A DNA stretch of 64,000 nucleotides. It comes from Maribacter hydrothermalis. Lineage in GTDB: Bacteria; Bacteroidota; Bacteroidia; Flavobacteriales; Flavobacteriaceae. A program made the position numbers and the translations under genes. Below the pieces are notes generated by a model, which saw only the letters and a program-made list of their open reading frames with translations, was not told the origin of the DNA and made no database searches. The stretch is taken from contig NZ_CP018760.1 in the NCBI RefSeq assembly GCF_001913155.1, positions 3,162,001 through 3,226,000 of the forward strand. The letters run 5' to 3'. The stretch's first letter is position 1, and every line of letters begins with the position of its first letter. Positions 27,160 through 36,153 of this stretch are shown here, piece by piece.

Positions 27160-27678
27160 ATGATTATGGAAAATGAAGAATATGAATATTGGTTAAGTGG
27201 TCCTTTACCAGGTGTGCCAGATTTGTTACAGCCTGCAGCACACGCATTGTTGCAATCTGAAAGAGAATTAAAAAAATACACTGCAGATTTCCCTAAAGAA
27301 TTATTGTGGGCTAAAACGGCTGGTAGGGCTTCTGTTGGTTTTCATATGAACCATATTACAGGTGTGTTGGATCGTATGATGACCTATGCAAAAGGCGAAT
27401 CACTATCAGATGAGCAGTTTCAATTCTTAAAAAAGGAAGGTGTTTTTAATCTCGATATCGAAATTGCCGATTTACAAGAGCAGTTTTCAGCTAAGGTTGC
27501 TGAAGCTTTAATCTATTTTAAAACAATACCAGAAGCTTCACTTACCGAAAAAAGGACGGTGGGCAGAAAGAAATTGCCATCTACCGTAATCGGACTATTA
27601 TTTCACGCAGCGGAACATAACCAAAGACATATTGGTCAGTTGTTAGTTACCGTAAGCGTGCTTAAAGACAGATCTTAA
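27160..27678 (+). CDS. DinB-like four-helix protein
   Basis: A 172-residue protein of the DinB/YfiT-like superfamily. Conserved histidines are spaced as in these metal-binding four-helix bundles: HMNHITG (about residue 62-65) and HAAEHNQRHIGQLL (about 148-157). The start could be 27160 or the second ATG at 27166. It ends directly at the dus start codon (TAA then ATG with no gap). DinB-like proteins act as metal-dependent hydrolases or thiol transferases; the specific reaction here is unknown. Confidence 0.8.
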   Translation: MIMENEEYEYWLSGPLPGVPDLLQPAAHALLQSERELKKYTADFPKELLWAKTAGRASVGFHMNHITGVLDRMMTYAKGESLSDEQFQFLKKEGVFNLDIEIADLQEQFSAKVAEALIYFKTIPEASLTEKRTVGRKKLPSTVIGLLFHAAEHNQRHIGQLLVTVSVLKDRS

Positions 27679-28626
27679 ATGAGTCATGTCACCTTATTAT
27701 CATCCCCATTACAGGGTTTTACCGATTTTAGATTCCGCAATGCATTCCATAAATATTTTGGTGGCATCGATACCTTCTATGCACCATACATTCGGTTAAA
27801 TGGTAAAATGGTGATTAAAAACTCGTATCAGAAAGATCTACAGCCGGAGAATAATACCACTTTAGAGGTTATACCGCAAGTAATGACAGGTGATGCCGAT
27901 GAGTTTCTGTTCGTTATAAAGTATATACAAAGTTTAGGGTACAAAGAACTAAACTGGAATTTAGGTTGTCCGTATCCAATGGTAACAAAACAAGGCATGG
28001 GTAGCGGACTCATTTGTAATCCAGAAAAAATTGACCATATTTTACAGCGAGCCCATGAGGAAACCGATGTTGTGGTTTCTATGAAAATGCGAATGGGCTA
28101 TGAGAATGCAGAAGAAATATTAAATGTTTTTCCAATTTTAGATAAATATCCACTGCGAAATATTGCTATCCACGCACGTATAGGAAAACAATTGTACAAA
28201 GGCGGCGTAGACCTTATTTCTTTTCAGAAGTGTGTTGAAAGCACCAAACATAAATTATACTATAATGGAGATATTACTACCGTTGCAAGGTTTCAGGATA
28301 TGAAAGAACGTTTTCCTTCTATAGACCACTTTATGATTGGAAGAGGGTTAATTGCCGATCCATTTCTTCCAAGTATGATTAAAAATAATACCACTGAATA
28401 CCCAAAAAACCGCTGGAAGATTTTCTCTGAATTTCATGATACTATCTACCAACAGTATGATGAGGCATTATCTGGGCCAACACCTATTAAAATGAAAATG
28501 CAGGGTTTCTGGGAGTATTTCGCTCATTCAACTTCTAATCCGCACAAGACTTTTAAGAAAATAAAAAAAGCAAATAATCCAAAGGCCTATCAGCAAGCGG
28601 TACGCGAGATTTTGAATAATGAGTAA
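27679..28626 (+). CDS. tRNA-dihydrouridine synthase
   Basis: A 315-residue FMN enzyme of the Dus family that reduces uridines in the tRNA D-arm. The N-terminal LSSPLQGFTDFRFR matches the APMxGVTD-type flavin loop. Cys97 in WNLGCPYP is the catalytic acid, MKMRMGYEN the phosphate region, and YNGDI / MIGRGLIADPFL the C-terminal FMN-phosphate loops. It follows the DinB-like gene without a gap. It is one of the short Dus variants and cannot be placed confidently in DusA, B or C. Confidence 0.9.
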   Translation: MSHVTLLSSPLQGFTDFRFRNAFHKYFGGIDTFYAPYIRLNGKMVIKNSYQKDLQPENNTTLEVIPQVMTGDADEFLFVIKYIQSLGYKELNWNLGCPYPMVTKQGMGSGLICNPEKIDHILQRAHEETDVVVSMKMRMGYENAEEILNVFPILDKYPLRNIAIHARIGKQLYKGGVDLISFQKCVESTKHKLYYNGDITTVARFQDMKERFPSIDHFMIGRGLIADPFLPSMIKNNTTEYPKNRWKIFSEFHDTIYQQYDEALSGPTPIKMKMQGFWEYFAHSTSNPHKTFKKIKKANNPKAYQQAVREILNNE

Positions 28627-28666
28627 AGTAACGGTTATCTTTGCAGCATTGTTTTAAAATAACTTT

Positions 28667-30847
28667 GTGAAAGACCTTCTTTTAATAACACCACCTTTTA
28701 CCCAATTAAACACTCCCTATCCGGCAACGGCATATATTAAAGGGTTTTTGAATACGAAGGGAATTTCTTCTTTTCAGTCCGATTTAGGGATTGAGGTTAT
28801 TTTGTCACTCTTCAATAAAAATACATTTCAGCAACTTTTTGATATGGCTTTTTCTTTGGATGCAATAGTGTCTGAAAACTGCAAAAGAATTTATGCCCTT
28901 CGTACTGATTATTTGAAAACGCTAGATGCCGTTATTCTTTTTCTACAAGGAAAAAATGACACATTGGCAAGGCAATTATGTACCGATAATTTTTTACCAC
29001 AAGCTTCTCGTTTTGAACAGTTAGATGATTTGGAATGGGCTTTTGGAAATATGGGAATGCAAGACAAAGCCAAACATTTGGCGACTTTATATCTTGAAGA
29101 CTTATCAGATTTTATTGTAGAATGTATAGACCCAAATTTCGGGTTCAGTCGATATGCAGAGCGACTTGGGCGTAGCGCAAATTCGTTTGATGAACTATAT
29201 AATCACTTAAATGAAAAATCTACATTTATTGATGAATTAACCCTGAAATTATTAGCTAAGCAATTAGAAACAATACAGCCTAAATTGGTATGTTTTTCAG
29301 TGCCTTTTCCTGGTAATTTATATAGTGCTTTTCGCTGTGCGCAGTTTATAAAGGCTAAATATCCAGATGTGAAAATTGCTATGGGTGGAGGATTCCCAAA
29401 TACAGAATTACGCAGCCTTACCGATGTTCGGGTGTTTGAATTCTTTGATTTTATTACCCTTGATGATGGTGAACTTCCGTTGGAGTTGGTGCATCAATAT
29501 GTGGTGAATGGGGAAGGGGAATTAAAAAGGGCATTCATTTTAGAGAATAGTAAAGTAGTTTATAAAAATGATAGTTTAAGACAAGATTATAAACAGCAAG
29601 ATGTTGGTACTCCAGATTATGCTGACCTTCAATTAACCAATTACATTTCGGTCATTGAAATTGCCAACCCAATGCATAGTTTGTGGAGCGATGGTCGTTG
29701 GAATAAATTGACCATGGCACATGGTTGCTATTGGGGTAAATGTACTTTTTGCGATATCTCTTTGGATTATATTAAAATATACGAACCTGTTGCGGCAAGT
29801 ATTTTGGCTGACCGCGTAGAAACGTTGATGGAACAAACCGGGGAATCAGGATTTCACTTTGTTGATGAAGCTGCTCCGCCATCATTAATGAAAGCTTTTG
29901 CATTAGAAGTCTTAAAGAGGAATCTGACGATTACCTGGTGGACGAATATTCGTTTCGAGAAAAATTTTACACAAGATTTATGCCTTTTATTAAAAGCATC
30001 GGGTTGTATTGCGGTTTCTGGGGGATTGGAAGTAGCATCCGACCGATTGCTAAAACTGATAGACAAAGGTGTAACTGTAGAGCAAGTAGCCCAAGTAACA
30101 CGAAATTTTACCGAAGCCAACATTATGGTGCATTCTTACTTAATGTACGGCTACCCAACACAGACTGTTCAAGAAACGGTAGATAGTTTAGAAATGGTTC
30201 GTCAGTTGTTTGAACTAGGAATAATACAATCTGGTTTTTGGCATCAGTTTGCATTAACCGCCCATAGTCCCGTTGGGCTGCATCCAGAAGAATACGGCGT
30301 ACTGCCAGATTTGAAATCTATCAGCTTTGCCAATAATGACATTGATTTTATGGATAAAACGGGAGTTGATCATAGTAAGTTCAGTTTTGGGTTAACAAAA
30401 TCGCTTTTCAATTTTATGCACGGCATCGGTTTCGACATGGGTTTACAAGAATGGTTCGATTTTAAGATTCCGCCATCAAACATATCCGCAGATTATATTT
30501 ATAATTGCTTGCAGCAAGAAATTGTTCTGAATACGAAATCAACAGCAAAAATAGCTTGGATAGGTCCTATGCCCAGTACTGCCGAACGTGTTAAGAAGAA
30601 AAAAGGCGTAACATGGCAGCAATTAGTCTTAACTTTTCATACCAAGATGGATAGTTATGAAATTACTCTAGATAAAGACAAGGGAGAATGGTTATTGTCT
30701 GCTCTTAAATTATTAAAACCTGAAAATAAACCCGTAAGTTACGGGCAGTTGAAAAAGGATTACGAATCTCAATTAAGAGATTTTGAGCTGTTTTGGTATT
30801 CTAAGCAAGTAACAGGTTTACGTAATCAGGGATTATTAGTGCTATAA
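28667..30847 (+). CDS. B12-binding-domain radical SAM protein with CX4CX2C cluster motif
   Basis: A 726-residue protein starting at GTG (28667). The N-terminal third begins DLLLITPPFTQLNTPYPATA and contains MGGGFPNTELR and TLDDGELPLELV, the layout of a B12-binding domain upstream of a radical SAM barrel. The cluster motif is GCYWGKCTFCD with Cys354, Cys359 and Cys362, i.e. CX4CX2C instead of the standard CX3CX2C. Downstream TITWWTNIRFEK and GCIAVSGGLEVASDRLLKLIDKG resemble the SAM-binding beta strands of the BchE/HpnP-type group. It probably methylates or rearranges an unreactive carbon. Downstream genes (GyrI-like, MFS, DUF4345) run on within 15 nt or less. The product is unknown. Confidence 0.85.
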   Translation: MKDLLLITPPFTQLNTPYPATAYIKGFLNTKGISSFQSDLGIEVILSLFNKNTFQQLFDMAFSLDAIVSENCKRIYALRTDYLKTLDAVILFLQGKNDTLARQLCTDNFLPQASRFEQLDDLEWAFGNMGMQDKAKHLATLYLEDLSDFIVECIDPNFGFSRYAERLGRSANSFDELYNHLNEKSTFIDELTLKLLAKQLETIQPKLVCFSVPFPGNLYSAFRCAQFIKAKYPDVKIAMGGGFPNTELRSLTDVRVFEFFDFITLDDGELPLELVHQYVVNGEGELKRAFILENSKVVYKNDSLRQDYKQQDVGTPDYADLQLTNYISVIEIANPMHSLWSDGRWNKLTMAHGCYWGKCTFCDISLDYIKIYEPVAASILADRVETLMEQTGESGFHFVDEAAPPSLMKAFALEVLKRNLTITWWTNIRFEKNFTQDLCLLLKASGCIAVSGGLEVASDRLLKLIDKGVTVEQVAQVTRNFTEANIMVHSYLMYGYPTQTVQETVDSLEMVRQLFELGIIQSGFWHQFALTAHSPVGLHPEEYGVLPDLKSISFANNDIDFMDKTGVDHSKFSFGLTKSLFNFMHGIGFDMGLQEWFDFKIPPSNISADYIYNCLQQEIVLNTKSTAKIAWIGPMPSTAERVKKKKGVTWQQLVLTFHTKMDSYEITLDKDKGEWLLSALKLLKPENKPVSYGQLKKDYESQLRDFELFWYSKQVTGLRNQGLLVL

Positions 30848-30861
30848 AAAATATTTATTTA

Positions 30862-31341
30862 ATGACACCTAGAATTATTGATTTACAAACTAAAAACCTT
30901 CTGGGTCTTTCTCAACAAATGAGTTTGGTCGATAATAGAACTTTTGAGCTATGGAAGAATTTCAGAGCGCGTAGTAAGGAAGTATCAAAAAGATTGTCTG
31001 ATGATTTTATTTCATTGCAAGAATATCCTAAAGATTATTTTAAGGAGTTTTCTCCCGTTAAAAAGTATGTAAAGTGGGCTTGTGTCGAGGTAGAAAATTT
31101 TGATTCTATTCCTGAAGGATTGAATAGGCTTGTTTTGGAGGGCGGACTTTATGCTGTTTTTAATTACCAGGGAACTTCAAAAAATGCACAGGCATTTTTT
31201 CAATATATTTATGGGGAATGGATTCCTAATTCTGATTATAATTTAGATGACCGTCCACATTTTGAAGTGCTGGGTGCCAAGTATAAAAACGATGATCCAA
31301 ATTCAGAAGAAGAAGTTTGGATTCCAATAAAAGAAAAATGA
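30862..31341 (+). CDS. GyrI-like small-molecule-binding protein
   Basis: A 159-residue protein made of a single GyrI-like/AraC effector-binding domain (PF06445): an N-terminal strand, a helical FELWKNFRARSKEV segment, then strands including GLNRLVLEGGLYAVFNYQG, YGEWIPNSDYNLDDRPHFEVL and EEEVWIPIKE, which are family landmarks. No DNA-binding domain is fused. It lies 14 nt after the radical SAM gene, and its stop overlaps the MFS start by 4 nt (ATGA). It may bind the small molecule handled by the neighbouring genes. Confidence 0.85.
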   Translation: MTPRIIDLQTKNLLGLSQQMSLVDNRTFELWKNFRARSKEVSKRLSDDFISLQEYPKDYFKEFSPVKKYVKWACVEVENFDSIPEGLNRLVLEGGLYAVFNYQGTSKNAQAFFQYIYGEWIPNSDYNLDDRPHFEVLGAKYKNDDPNSEEEVWIPIKEK

Positions 31342-32621
31342 AACAACCTGATAAAGCACCCTGGTATTATTTATTACTACTGATTTTAGCAGGGGAGAGC
31401 GTTTTTATTTTACCTTTTGTATTACAGCGAGTATTTAGACCAACAGTTTTAAAGGTTTTTGAACTTGATAATGTGTCGTTAGGACTTTGCTTTTCTGTGT
31501 ATGGCTTTGTAGCCTTGGTTTCGTATTTATTAGGCGGACCATTGGCAGATAAATATCAACCTAGAAAGTTAATTGCCATTGCCCTTTGGATGACTGCATT
31601 AGGCGGACTAGTTTTTGCAACATTTCCAGATTACTTTACCTTGCAGGTGCTCTACGGTTTCTGGGGATTTACTACCATTTTTCTTTTTTGGTCACCGATG
31701 ATTAAGGCTACCCGGGTTTGGGGCGGTCAAAGTTCTCAGGGTAAAGCGTTTGGACTTTTAGATGGTGGTAGGGGATTGGTAGGCGCACTATTTGGTACGT
31801 TGGGCGTACTTGTTTTTTCTTATTTTATGTCGGCGGATATAGCTGTTGCGACCTTAGAGGAAAGTAGGTTTGCTTTTAGGTATGTAATTTTAATATCAGC
31901 TGGTATTGTTGCATTGGTAGGTTTTTTGGTGTGGGTGTTCATGAAATTACCTAAGGGTCTAGAGAAAGAAATTGTTGTTGATAGAATTACTACTTCCCAA
32001 ATAAAAGAAGTTTTACGTTTGCCGTCCGTTTTATTACTAATGATAATAATTCTTTGTGCATATGTTGGGTATAAAATCACTGATGTTTTTTCGCTTTATG
32101 CTCAAGATGTTATGTCATATAATGAGGTGGAATCCGCAGAAGTAGGTACATTTTTGTTGTTCGCTAGACCTATAGTTGGTGTTTTTATTGGGATAAGTGC
32201 AGACCGTTCTAGACCAAGTCTATTTTTGTTAATAGGATTTATTATCGCGTTGATTGGGTCGTTAATTTTTGCTTCGGGAATTATTTCAGAGGTTTCTTAT
32301 TTTATGTTTTTATTCTCGATTATGATTGTAGCATTAGGCGTATATGCTATTCGCTCTTTATACTTTGCAGTTATGCAGAGTGGTAAAATTCCATTAATAC
32401 TTACAGGTACTGCAGTGGGCTTAATTTCATTGATAGGCTATACTCCAGATATTTTTGCTGGTCCGGCAATGGGATATTTATTAGATGCTTCACCTGGACT
32501 AAAAGGTCATCAACATGTATTTTATATGTTAGCTGTATTTTCTTTTATTGGTGGTATAGCGGCGTTCAGATATTTTCAACTCTATGGTAAACCATTTAAT
32601 GACCACACCAAAAAACCTTAA
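31338..32621 (+). CDS. MFS transporter
   Basis: A 427-residue transporter with 12 predicted spans. The loop after span 2 is GGPLADKYQPRKL, the MFS signature (GxxxDRxxRR-like). The start is ATG 31338, overlapping the previous stop in ATGA; an upstream in-frame ATG at 31317 would lie inside the GyrI-like gene. The substrate is unknown; gene order suggests a product or substrate of the radical SAM enzyme. Confidence 0.88.
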   Translation: MKQPDKAPWYYLLLLILAGESVFILPFVLQRVFRPTVLKVFELDNVSLGLCFSVYGFVALVSYLLGGPLADKYQPRKLIAIALWMTALGGLVFATFPDYFTLQVLYGFWGFTTIFLFWSPMIKATRVWGGQSSQGKAFGLLDGGRGLVGALFGTLGVLVFSYFMSADIAVATLEESRFAFRYVILISAGIVALVGFLVWVFMKLPKGLEKEIVVDRITTSQIKEVLRLPSVLLLMIIILCAYVGYKITDVFSLYAQDVMSYNEVESAEVGTFLLFARPIVGVFIGISADRSRPSLFLLIGFIIALIGSLIFASGIISEVSYFMFLFSIMIVALGVYAIRSLYFAVMQSGKIPLILTGTAVGLISLIGYTPDIFAGPAMGYLLDASPGLKGHQHVFYMLAVFSFIGGIAAFRYFQLYGKPFNDHTKKP

Positions 32622-32982
32622 TTTATTTTTATCTGGAATTGTAGTCATCATCGCTGGTGTTGTCTACGGTGGTCACCCTACTTATATTATGCCAGAACTT
32701 TTGGGTTTTGAAGTGATAGATTTAGAACTAAAGAATATGCTACGTGCGGTAATGGGAATTTATATAGGTGTGGGGCTGTTTTGGGTGTTAGGCTCGATAA
32801 AAGCGGAACTTTGGTATGGTGCAACGCTATGTAATGTGCTTTTTATGGGTGGAATTTCTTTTGGTAGAATAGTAAGTACACTTTTTGACGGTATATCGCC
32901 ACTATTCACTCCTGCTTTAGTATTAGAATTATTATTCTTTGTATGGGGATGGTATAATCTAAAAACATTCAAAGAGTTTTAG
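32599..32982 (+). CDS. DUF4345 membrane protein
   Basis: A 127-residue protein with four hydrophobic spans, matching the DUF4345 family (PF14248), which usually occurs as a stand-alone four-span protein. The start ATG at 32599 is preferred to 32584, but both overlap the MFS gene end (32621) in a different frame, so translation is probably coupled. It closes the plus-strand run. The function is unknown. Confidence 0.75.
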   Translation: MTTPKNLNLFLSGIVVIIAGVVYGGHPTYIMPELLGFEVIDLELKNMLRAVMGIYIGVGLFWVLGSIKAELWYGATLCNVLFMGGISFGRIVSTLFDGISPLFTPALVLELLFFVWGWYNLKTFKEF

Positions 32983-32995
32983 AAAGTGATATTTT

Positions 32996-33736
32996 CTAAA
33001 AATCCAGTTTCTTTTTACGAAGTTCAAAATTTTGACCTAGATACACTTTACGTACCATTTCGTCCGCAGCCAAATCTTCAGGGATACCAGATTTTAAGAT
33101 TCCACCTTCAAACATTAAATAAGAACGTTCCGTAATAGCAAGTGTTTCCTGAACGTTATGATCGGTAATAAGAATACCAATGTTCTTATTCTTTAACTGC
33201 GCTACTATACGTTGAATGTCTTCCACAGCCACAGGGTCAACCCCTGCAAATGGTTCATCAAGCAAAATAAATTTTGGATCGGTCGCTAAAGCTCTGGCAA
33301 TCTCTGTACGTCTACGCTCACCACCGGATAACAAATCCCCACGGCTCTTACGAATATGACCTAAACCAAACTCTTCTATAAGCGACTCCATTTTCATGTG
33401 TTGCTCTTTTTTGCTCAACTTGGTCAACTGAAGTACGCTTAAAATATTTTTTTCAATACTTAGTTTTCTAAAGACCGATGCTTCTTGTGCCAAGTAACCA
33501 ATACCATTTTGGGCCCTTTTATACATAGGGAATTTGGTAATCTCCATATCATCTAAATAGATGCTGCCTCCATTAGGTTTTATTAGACCAACAATCATGT
33601 AAAATGAGGTGGTTTTACCGGCACCGTTTGGTCCTAGCAGACCTACAATTTCTCCTTGGTTTACCTCAAGGGAAATTCCTTTTACCACCCTACGACCTCT
33701 GTAGGACTTCATTATATTGTCGGCACGTAACTTCAT
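32996..33736 (-). CDS. lptB: LPS export ABC transporter ATP-binding protein LptB
   Basis: A 246-residue ATPase. The Walker A is [12 protein letters not shown], the signature [16 protein letters not shown] and the Walker [14 protein letters not shown], followed by the H-loop ITDHNVQE; this FAGVDP/ITDHNV combination is typical of LptB. It powers LPS transport through LptFG. It is the last gene of the conserved minus-strand group kdsD-tatC-CMD-lptB, convergent with DUF4345 with only 13 nt between them. Confidence 0.94.
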   Translation of the reverse strand: MKLRADNIMKSYRGRRVVKGISLEVNQGEIVGLLGPNGAGKTTSFYMIVGLIKPNGGSIYLDDMEITKFPMYKRAQNGIGYLAQEASVFRKLSIEKNILSVLQLTKLSKKEQHMKMESLIEEFGLGHIRKSRGDLLSGGERRRTEIARALATDPKFILLDEPFAGVDPVAVEDIQRIVAQLKNKNIGILITDHNVQETLAITERSYLMFEGGILKSGIPEDLAADEMVRKVYLGQNFELRKKKLDF

Positions 33737-33793
33737 GGTTTCAAATCTATTGGTTATTGGGCTGTTAGAAAAGTAATTAGGGATTATTTAACC

Positions 33794-34138
33794 TTATTGA
33801 TTTTCTAATTCTTCCCAATATTCATACGCTCTTCTTAAATGCGGTACTACAATAGTACCGCCAACTAACGTGGCAATACCTAAGGTTTCCATAATTTCCT
33901 CTTTGGATGCTCCTTGGTTATATGAGCTTTCTAAATGGTATTTTACGCAATCATCACAGCGTAAAACAGCTGAGGCAACAAGACCTAATAATTCTTTTGT
34001 TTTAACATCTAATGCACCGGCTGCGTAAGCATTGGTGTCTAAATTAAAAATGCGTTTTATAATTTTATTGTTGTCGGCCAACAGCTTTTCGTTCATCTTA
34101 GAACGATAGGCATTAAATTCCTCAATTTGGTTTGACAT
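33794..34138 (-). CDS. carboxymuconolactone decarboxylase (AhpD-like) family protein
   Basis: A 114-residue protein with the redox motif CDDC (Cys61-Cys64) followed by His68 (CVKYHLES), the AhpD-type active site. The C-terminal GTIVVPHLRRAYEYWEEL completes the helical fold. Its start overlaps the end of tatC by 17 nt. AhpD-like proteins are peroxidase partners or thiol oxidoreductases; the partner here is unknown. Confidence 0.87.
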   Translation of the reverse strand: MSNQIEEFNAYRSKMNEKLLADNNKIIKRIFNLDTNAYAAGALDVKTKELLGLVASAVLRCDDCVKYHLESSYNQGASKEEIMETLGIATLVGGTIVVPHLRRAYEYWEELENQ

Positions 34139-35003
34139 TTTTATTTGCTTTTTTTTCCTTTTCAGCTTTTCTTCTTTCCTTTCTTAACACCATTGCAGAT
34201 ATATAGATGCTTATTTGGTATAAAAATATTACCGGTATAGCAACTATAATTTGACTGGTAACGTCTGGTGGTGTAATTACTGCAGAAAGTATCAGAACAA
34301 TTACCAACGCAATTTTTCTATACTTCTTCATCAATTCAGGAGTGACCAAACCAACCTTGGTTAAAAAGAAAATGATGATAGGTAACTCGAATAAAATACC
34401 ACAAGCGAGTACAGATATTTTTAACGTGCCTATGTAAGAATCTAAATCGAATTCATTTAAGACAGACTCACTAACAACATAAGATCCTAAAAAGTTTATA
34501 GAAAGTGGTGCTACTATGTAGTATCCGAATAATACACCAATAAAAAATAAGAAAGAGGCTATTAGTATAAAACCACGAGAATTCTTGCGTTCGTTAGCGT
34601 GGAGACCCGGACTTATAAATTTCCACATTTCATACAGGACATAGGGGAAACCAACTATAAACCCTGCCCAAATTGAGGTCCAAATATGGGCCGAAAATTG
34701 CCCGCCCATTTCACGGCTCTGAATAGAAAAAGGGAATTCATCACCACAAAATGAGGAATCTATTACTGTAAAAGATTGAATTTGGTTCAACCAATTGGCT
34801 ATGCTGCAAAAAAAGCGATAGGTAGGAAAGTCCATGTTTTTAGGACCGAAAATGATAGTGTCAAAAATGAAACCTTTCATTAAAAACGCGAAACTCCCAA
34901 TAATAACAACTGCTAAAGTGGAACGAATTAAATGCCATCTTAACTCTTCAAGATGGTCTAAGAACGACATCTCATCGGGAGACTTTACTGCTTTTTTAGC
35001 CAT
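34122..35003 (-). CDS. tatC: Sec-independent protein translocase TatC
   Basis: A 293-residue membrane protein with six spans. The N-terminal MSFLDHLEELRWHLIRS is the family hallmark, followed by FISPGLHANER in the first periplasmic/cytoplasmic loop and SAVITPPDVTSQ near span 5. A larger periplasmic loop after span 1 is normal for Bacteroidota. It exports folded proteins with twin-arginine signals; the TIM-barrel isomerase at 6.9-7.9 kb is a candidate client. The start codon overlaps the kdsD stop by one base (TAATG). Confidence 0.95.
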   Translation of the reverse strand: MAKKAVKSPDEMSFLDHLEELRWHLIRSTLAVVIIGSFAFLMKGFIFDTIIFGPKNMDFPTYRFFCSIANWLNQIQSFTVIDSSFCGDEFPFSIQSREMGGQFSAHIWTSIWAGFIVGFPYVLYEMWKFISPGLHANERKNSRGFILIASFLFFIGVLFGYYIVAPLSINFLGSYVVSESVLNEFDLDSYIGTLKISVLACGILFELPIIIFFLTKVGLVTPELMKKYRKIALVIVLILSAVITPPDVTSQIIVAIPVIFLYQISIYISAMVLRKERRKAEKEKKANKNVKPN

Positions 35004-36037
35004 TATATAATTCCTTCGTTTATTAAATTGTGTAAATGAATAACACCAACATAGGTGTCACTATCCATGACCAATAATTGAGAAATACCTTTTTTTTGCA
35101 TATGTTCTAAAGCTTTAATTGCTAAAGTGTTTGCAGATATTGTCTTTGGATTACTTGTCATAATATCCTTTGCAGTTAAATCTTTTATGTTATCATGCTT
35201 ATTAAGCATACGTCTTATATCTCCATCTGTTACGATACCTACAACTTTTTTGCCATCAAGAACAGCGGTGACACCAAGCATTTTTTTAGAGATTTCTACA
35301 ATTACTTTTTTAACTTCTTCATCTTTTTGTACCTGTGGTACTTGGTTCTTGCTTACCAAGTCGGCAACCCTTAAATATAATCGCTTACCTAAAGACCCAC
35401 CAGGATGGTATTTTGCAAAATCAGAACTGCTAAATCCTTTTATTTCTAATAAAACAATTGCCAAGGCATCGCCCACGACTAATTGAGCAGTAGTACTCGT
35501 AGTAGGTGCTAAGCCATTAGGGCAAGCTTCTTTTTTTACAAAGGTGTTAAGGATAAAGTCGGCTTGTTTTGCTAAAAAAGATTCCATATTACCTGTCATA
35601 GCAATTAACTTATTTGTTCCTCTTTTAATAAGTGGAACTAACATTTTAATCTCTGGAGTATTGCCACTATTAGAAATGCAAATAACCACATCATTATCTT
35701 GAACAGTTCCTAAATCTCCGTGTATGGCATCGCCGGCATGCATAAAAATTGCAGGTGTACCTGTAGAATTTAAAGTGGCGACAATTTTTGTAGCTATGAT
35801 AGCACTTTTGCCAATACCAGTAATTATTACACGACTTTTTGCATCAATAATACAATTGACAGCATCTGCAAAATCTTTGGTAAGTAGTGTTGAAAGGTGC
35901 GCAATAGCATCACGCTCAATTTCTATAGTTTTTTTTGCTAGGTCAATAATGGTGTCGGTCGCTATCAATCTATTATTCAAATTTTGGATTGTATTCCTAA
36001 AAGAATGTATTATCTTTAAAAGAACAAAATTAAACAA
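35003..36037 (-). CDS. kdsD: arabinose-5-phosphate isomerase (KdsD/KpsF)
   Basis: A 344-residue protein with an N-terminal SIS domain (ITGIGKSAIIATKIVATLNSTGTP) and two C-terminal CBS domains. It converts ribulose-5-phosphate into arabinose-5-phosphate for Kdo synthesis, consistent with lptB in the same operon. The N-terminus looks about 20 residues longer than usual; no ATG exists between 36037 and the conserved part, so a TTG near codon 20-24 could be the true start. It is divergent from recQ across 116 nt. Confidence 0.9.
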   Translation of the reverse strand: MFNFVLLKIIHSFRNTIQNLNNRLIATDTIIDLAKKTIEIERDAIAHLSTLLTKDFADAVNCIIDAKSRVIITGIGKSAIIATKIVATLNSTGTPAIFMHAGDAIHGDLGTVQDNDVVICISNSGNTPEIKMLVPLIKRGTNKLIAMTGNMESFLAKQADFILNTFVKKEACPNGLAPTTSTTAQLVVGDALAIVLLEIKGFSSSDFAKYHPGGSLGKRLYLRVADLVSKNQVPQVQKDEEVKKVIVEISKKMLGVTAVLDGKKVVGIVTDGDIRRMLNKHDNIKDLTAKDIMTSNPKTISANTLAIKALEHMQKKGISQLLVMDSDTYVGVIHLHNLINEGII

Positions 36038-36153
36038 ACTTAATTTTAAATGCTGATTATCCTTTAAGAATTTAGAATAGTCTAATTAGGAAAATAATAA
36101 TTTTGTTGCCTAAAGAGTTTTAATATAAATAGTACTCCCATTAAAAGTAAAAT

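Noticed and set aside
35127-35486. A 119-codon plus-strand frame opposite kdsD
   Set aside because: It lies entirely within the strongly supported kdsD CBS region and shows no protein-like features of its own.
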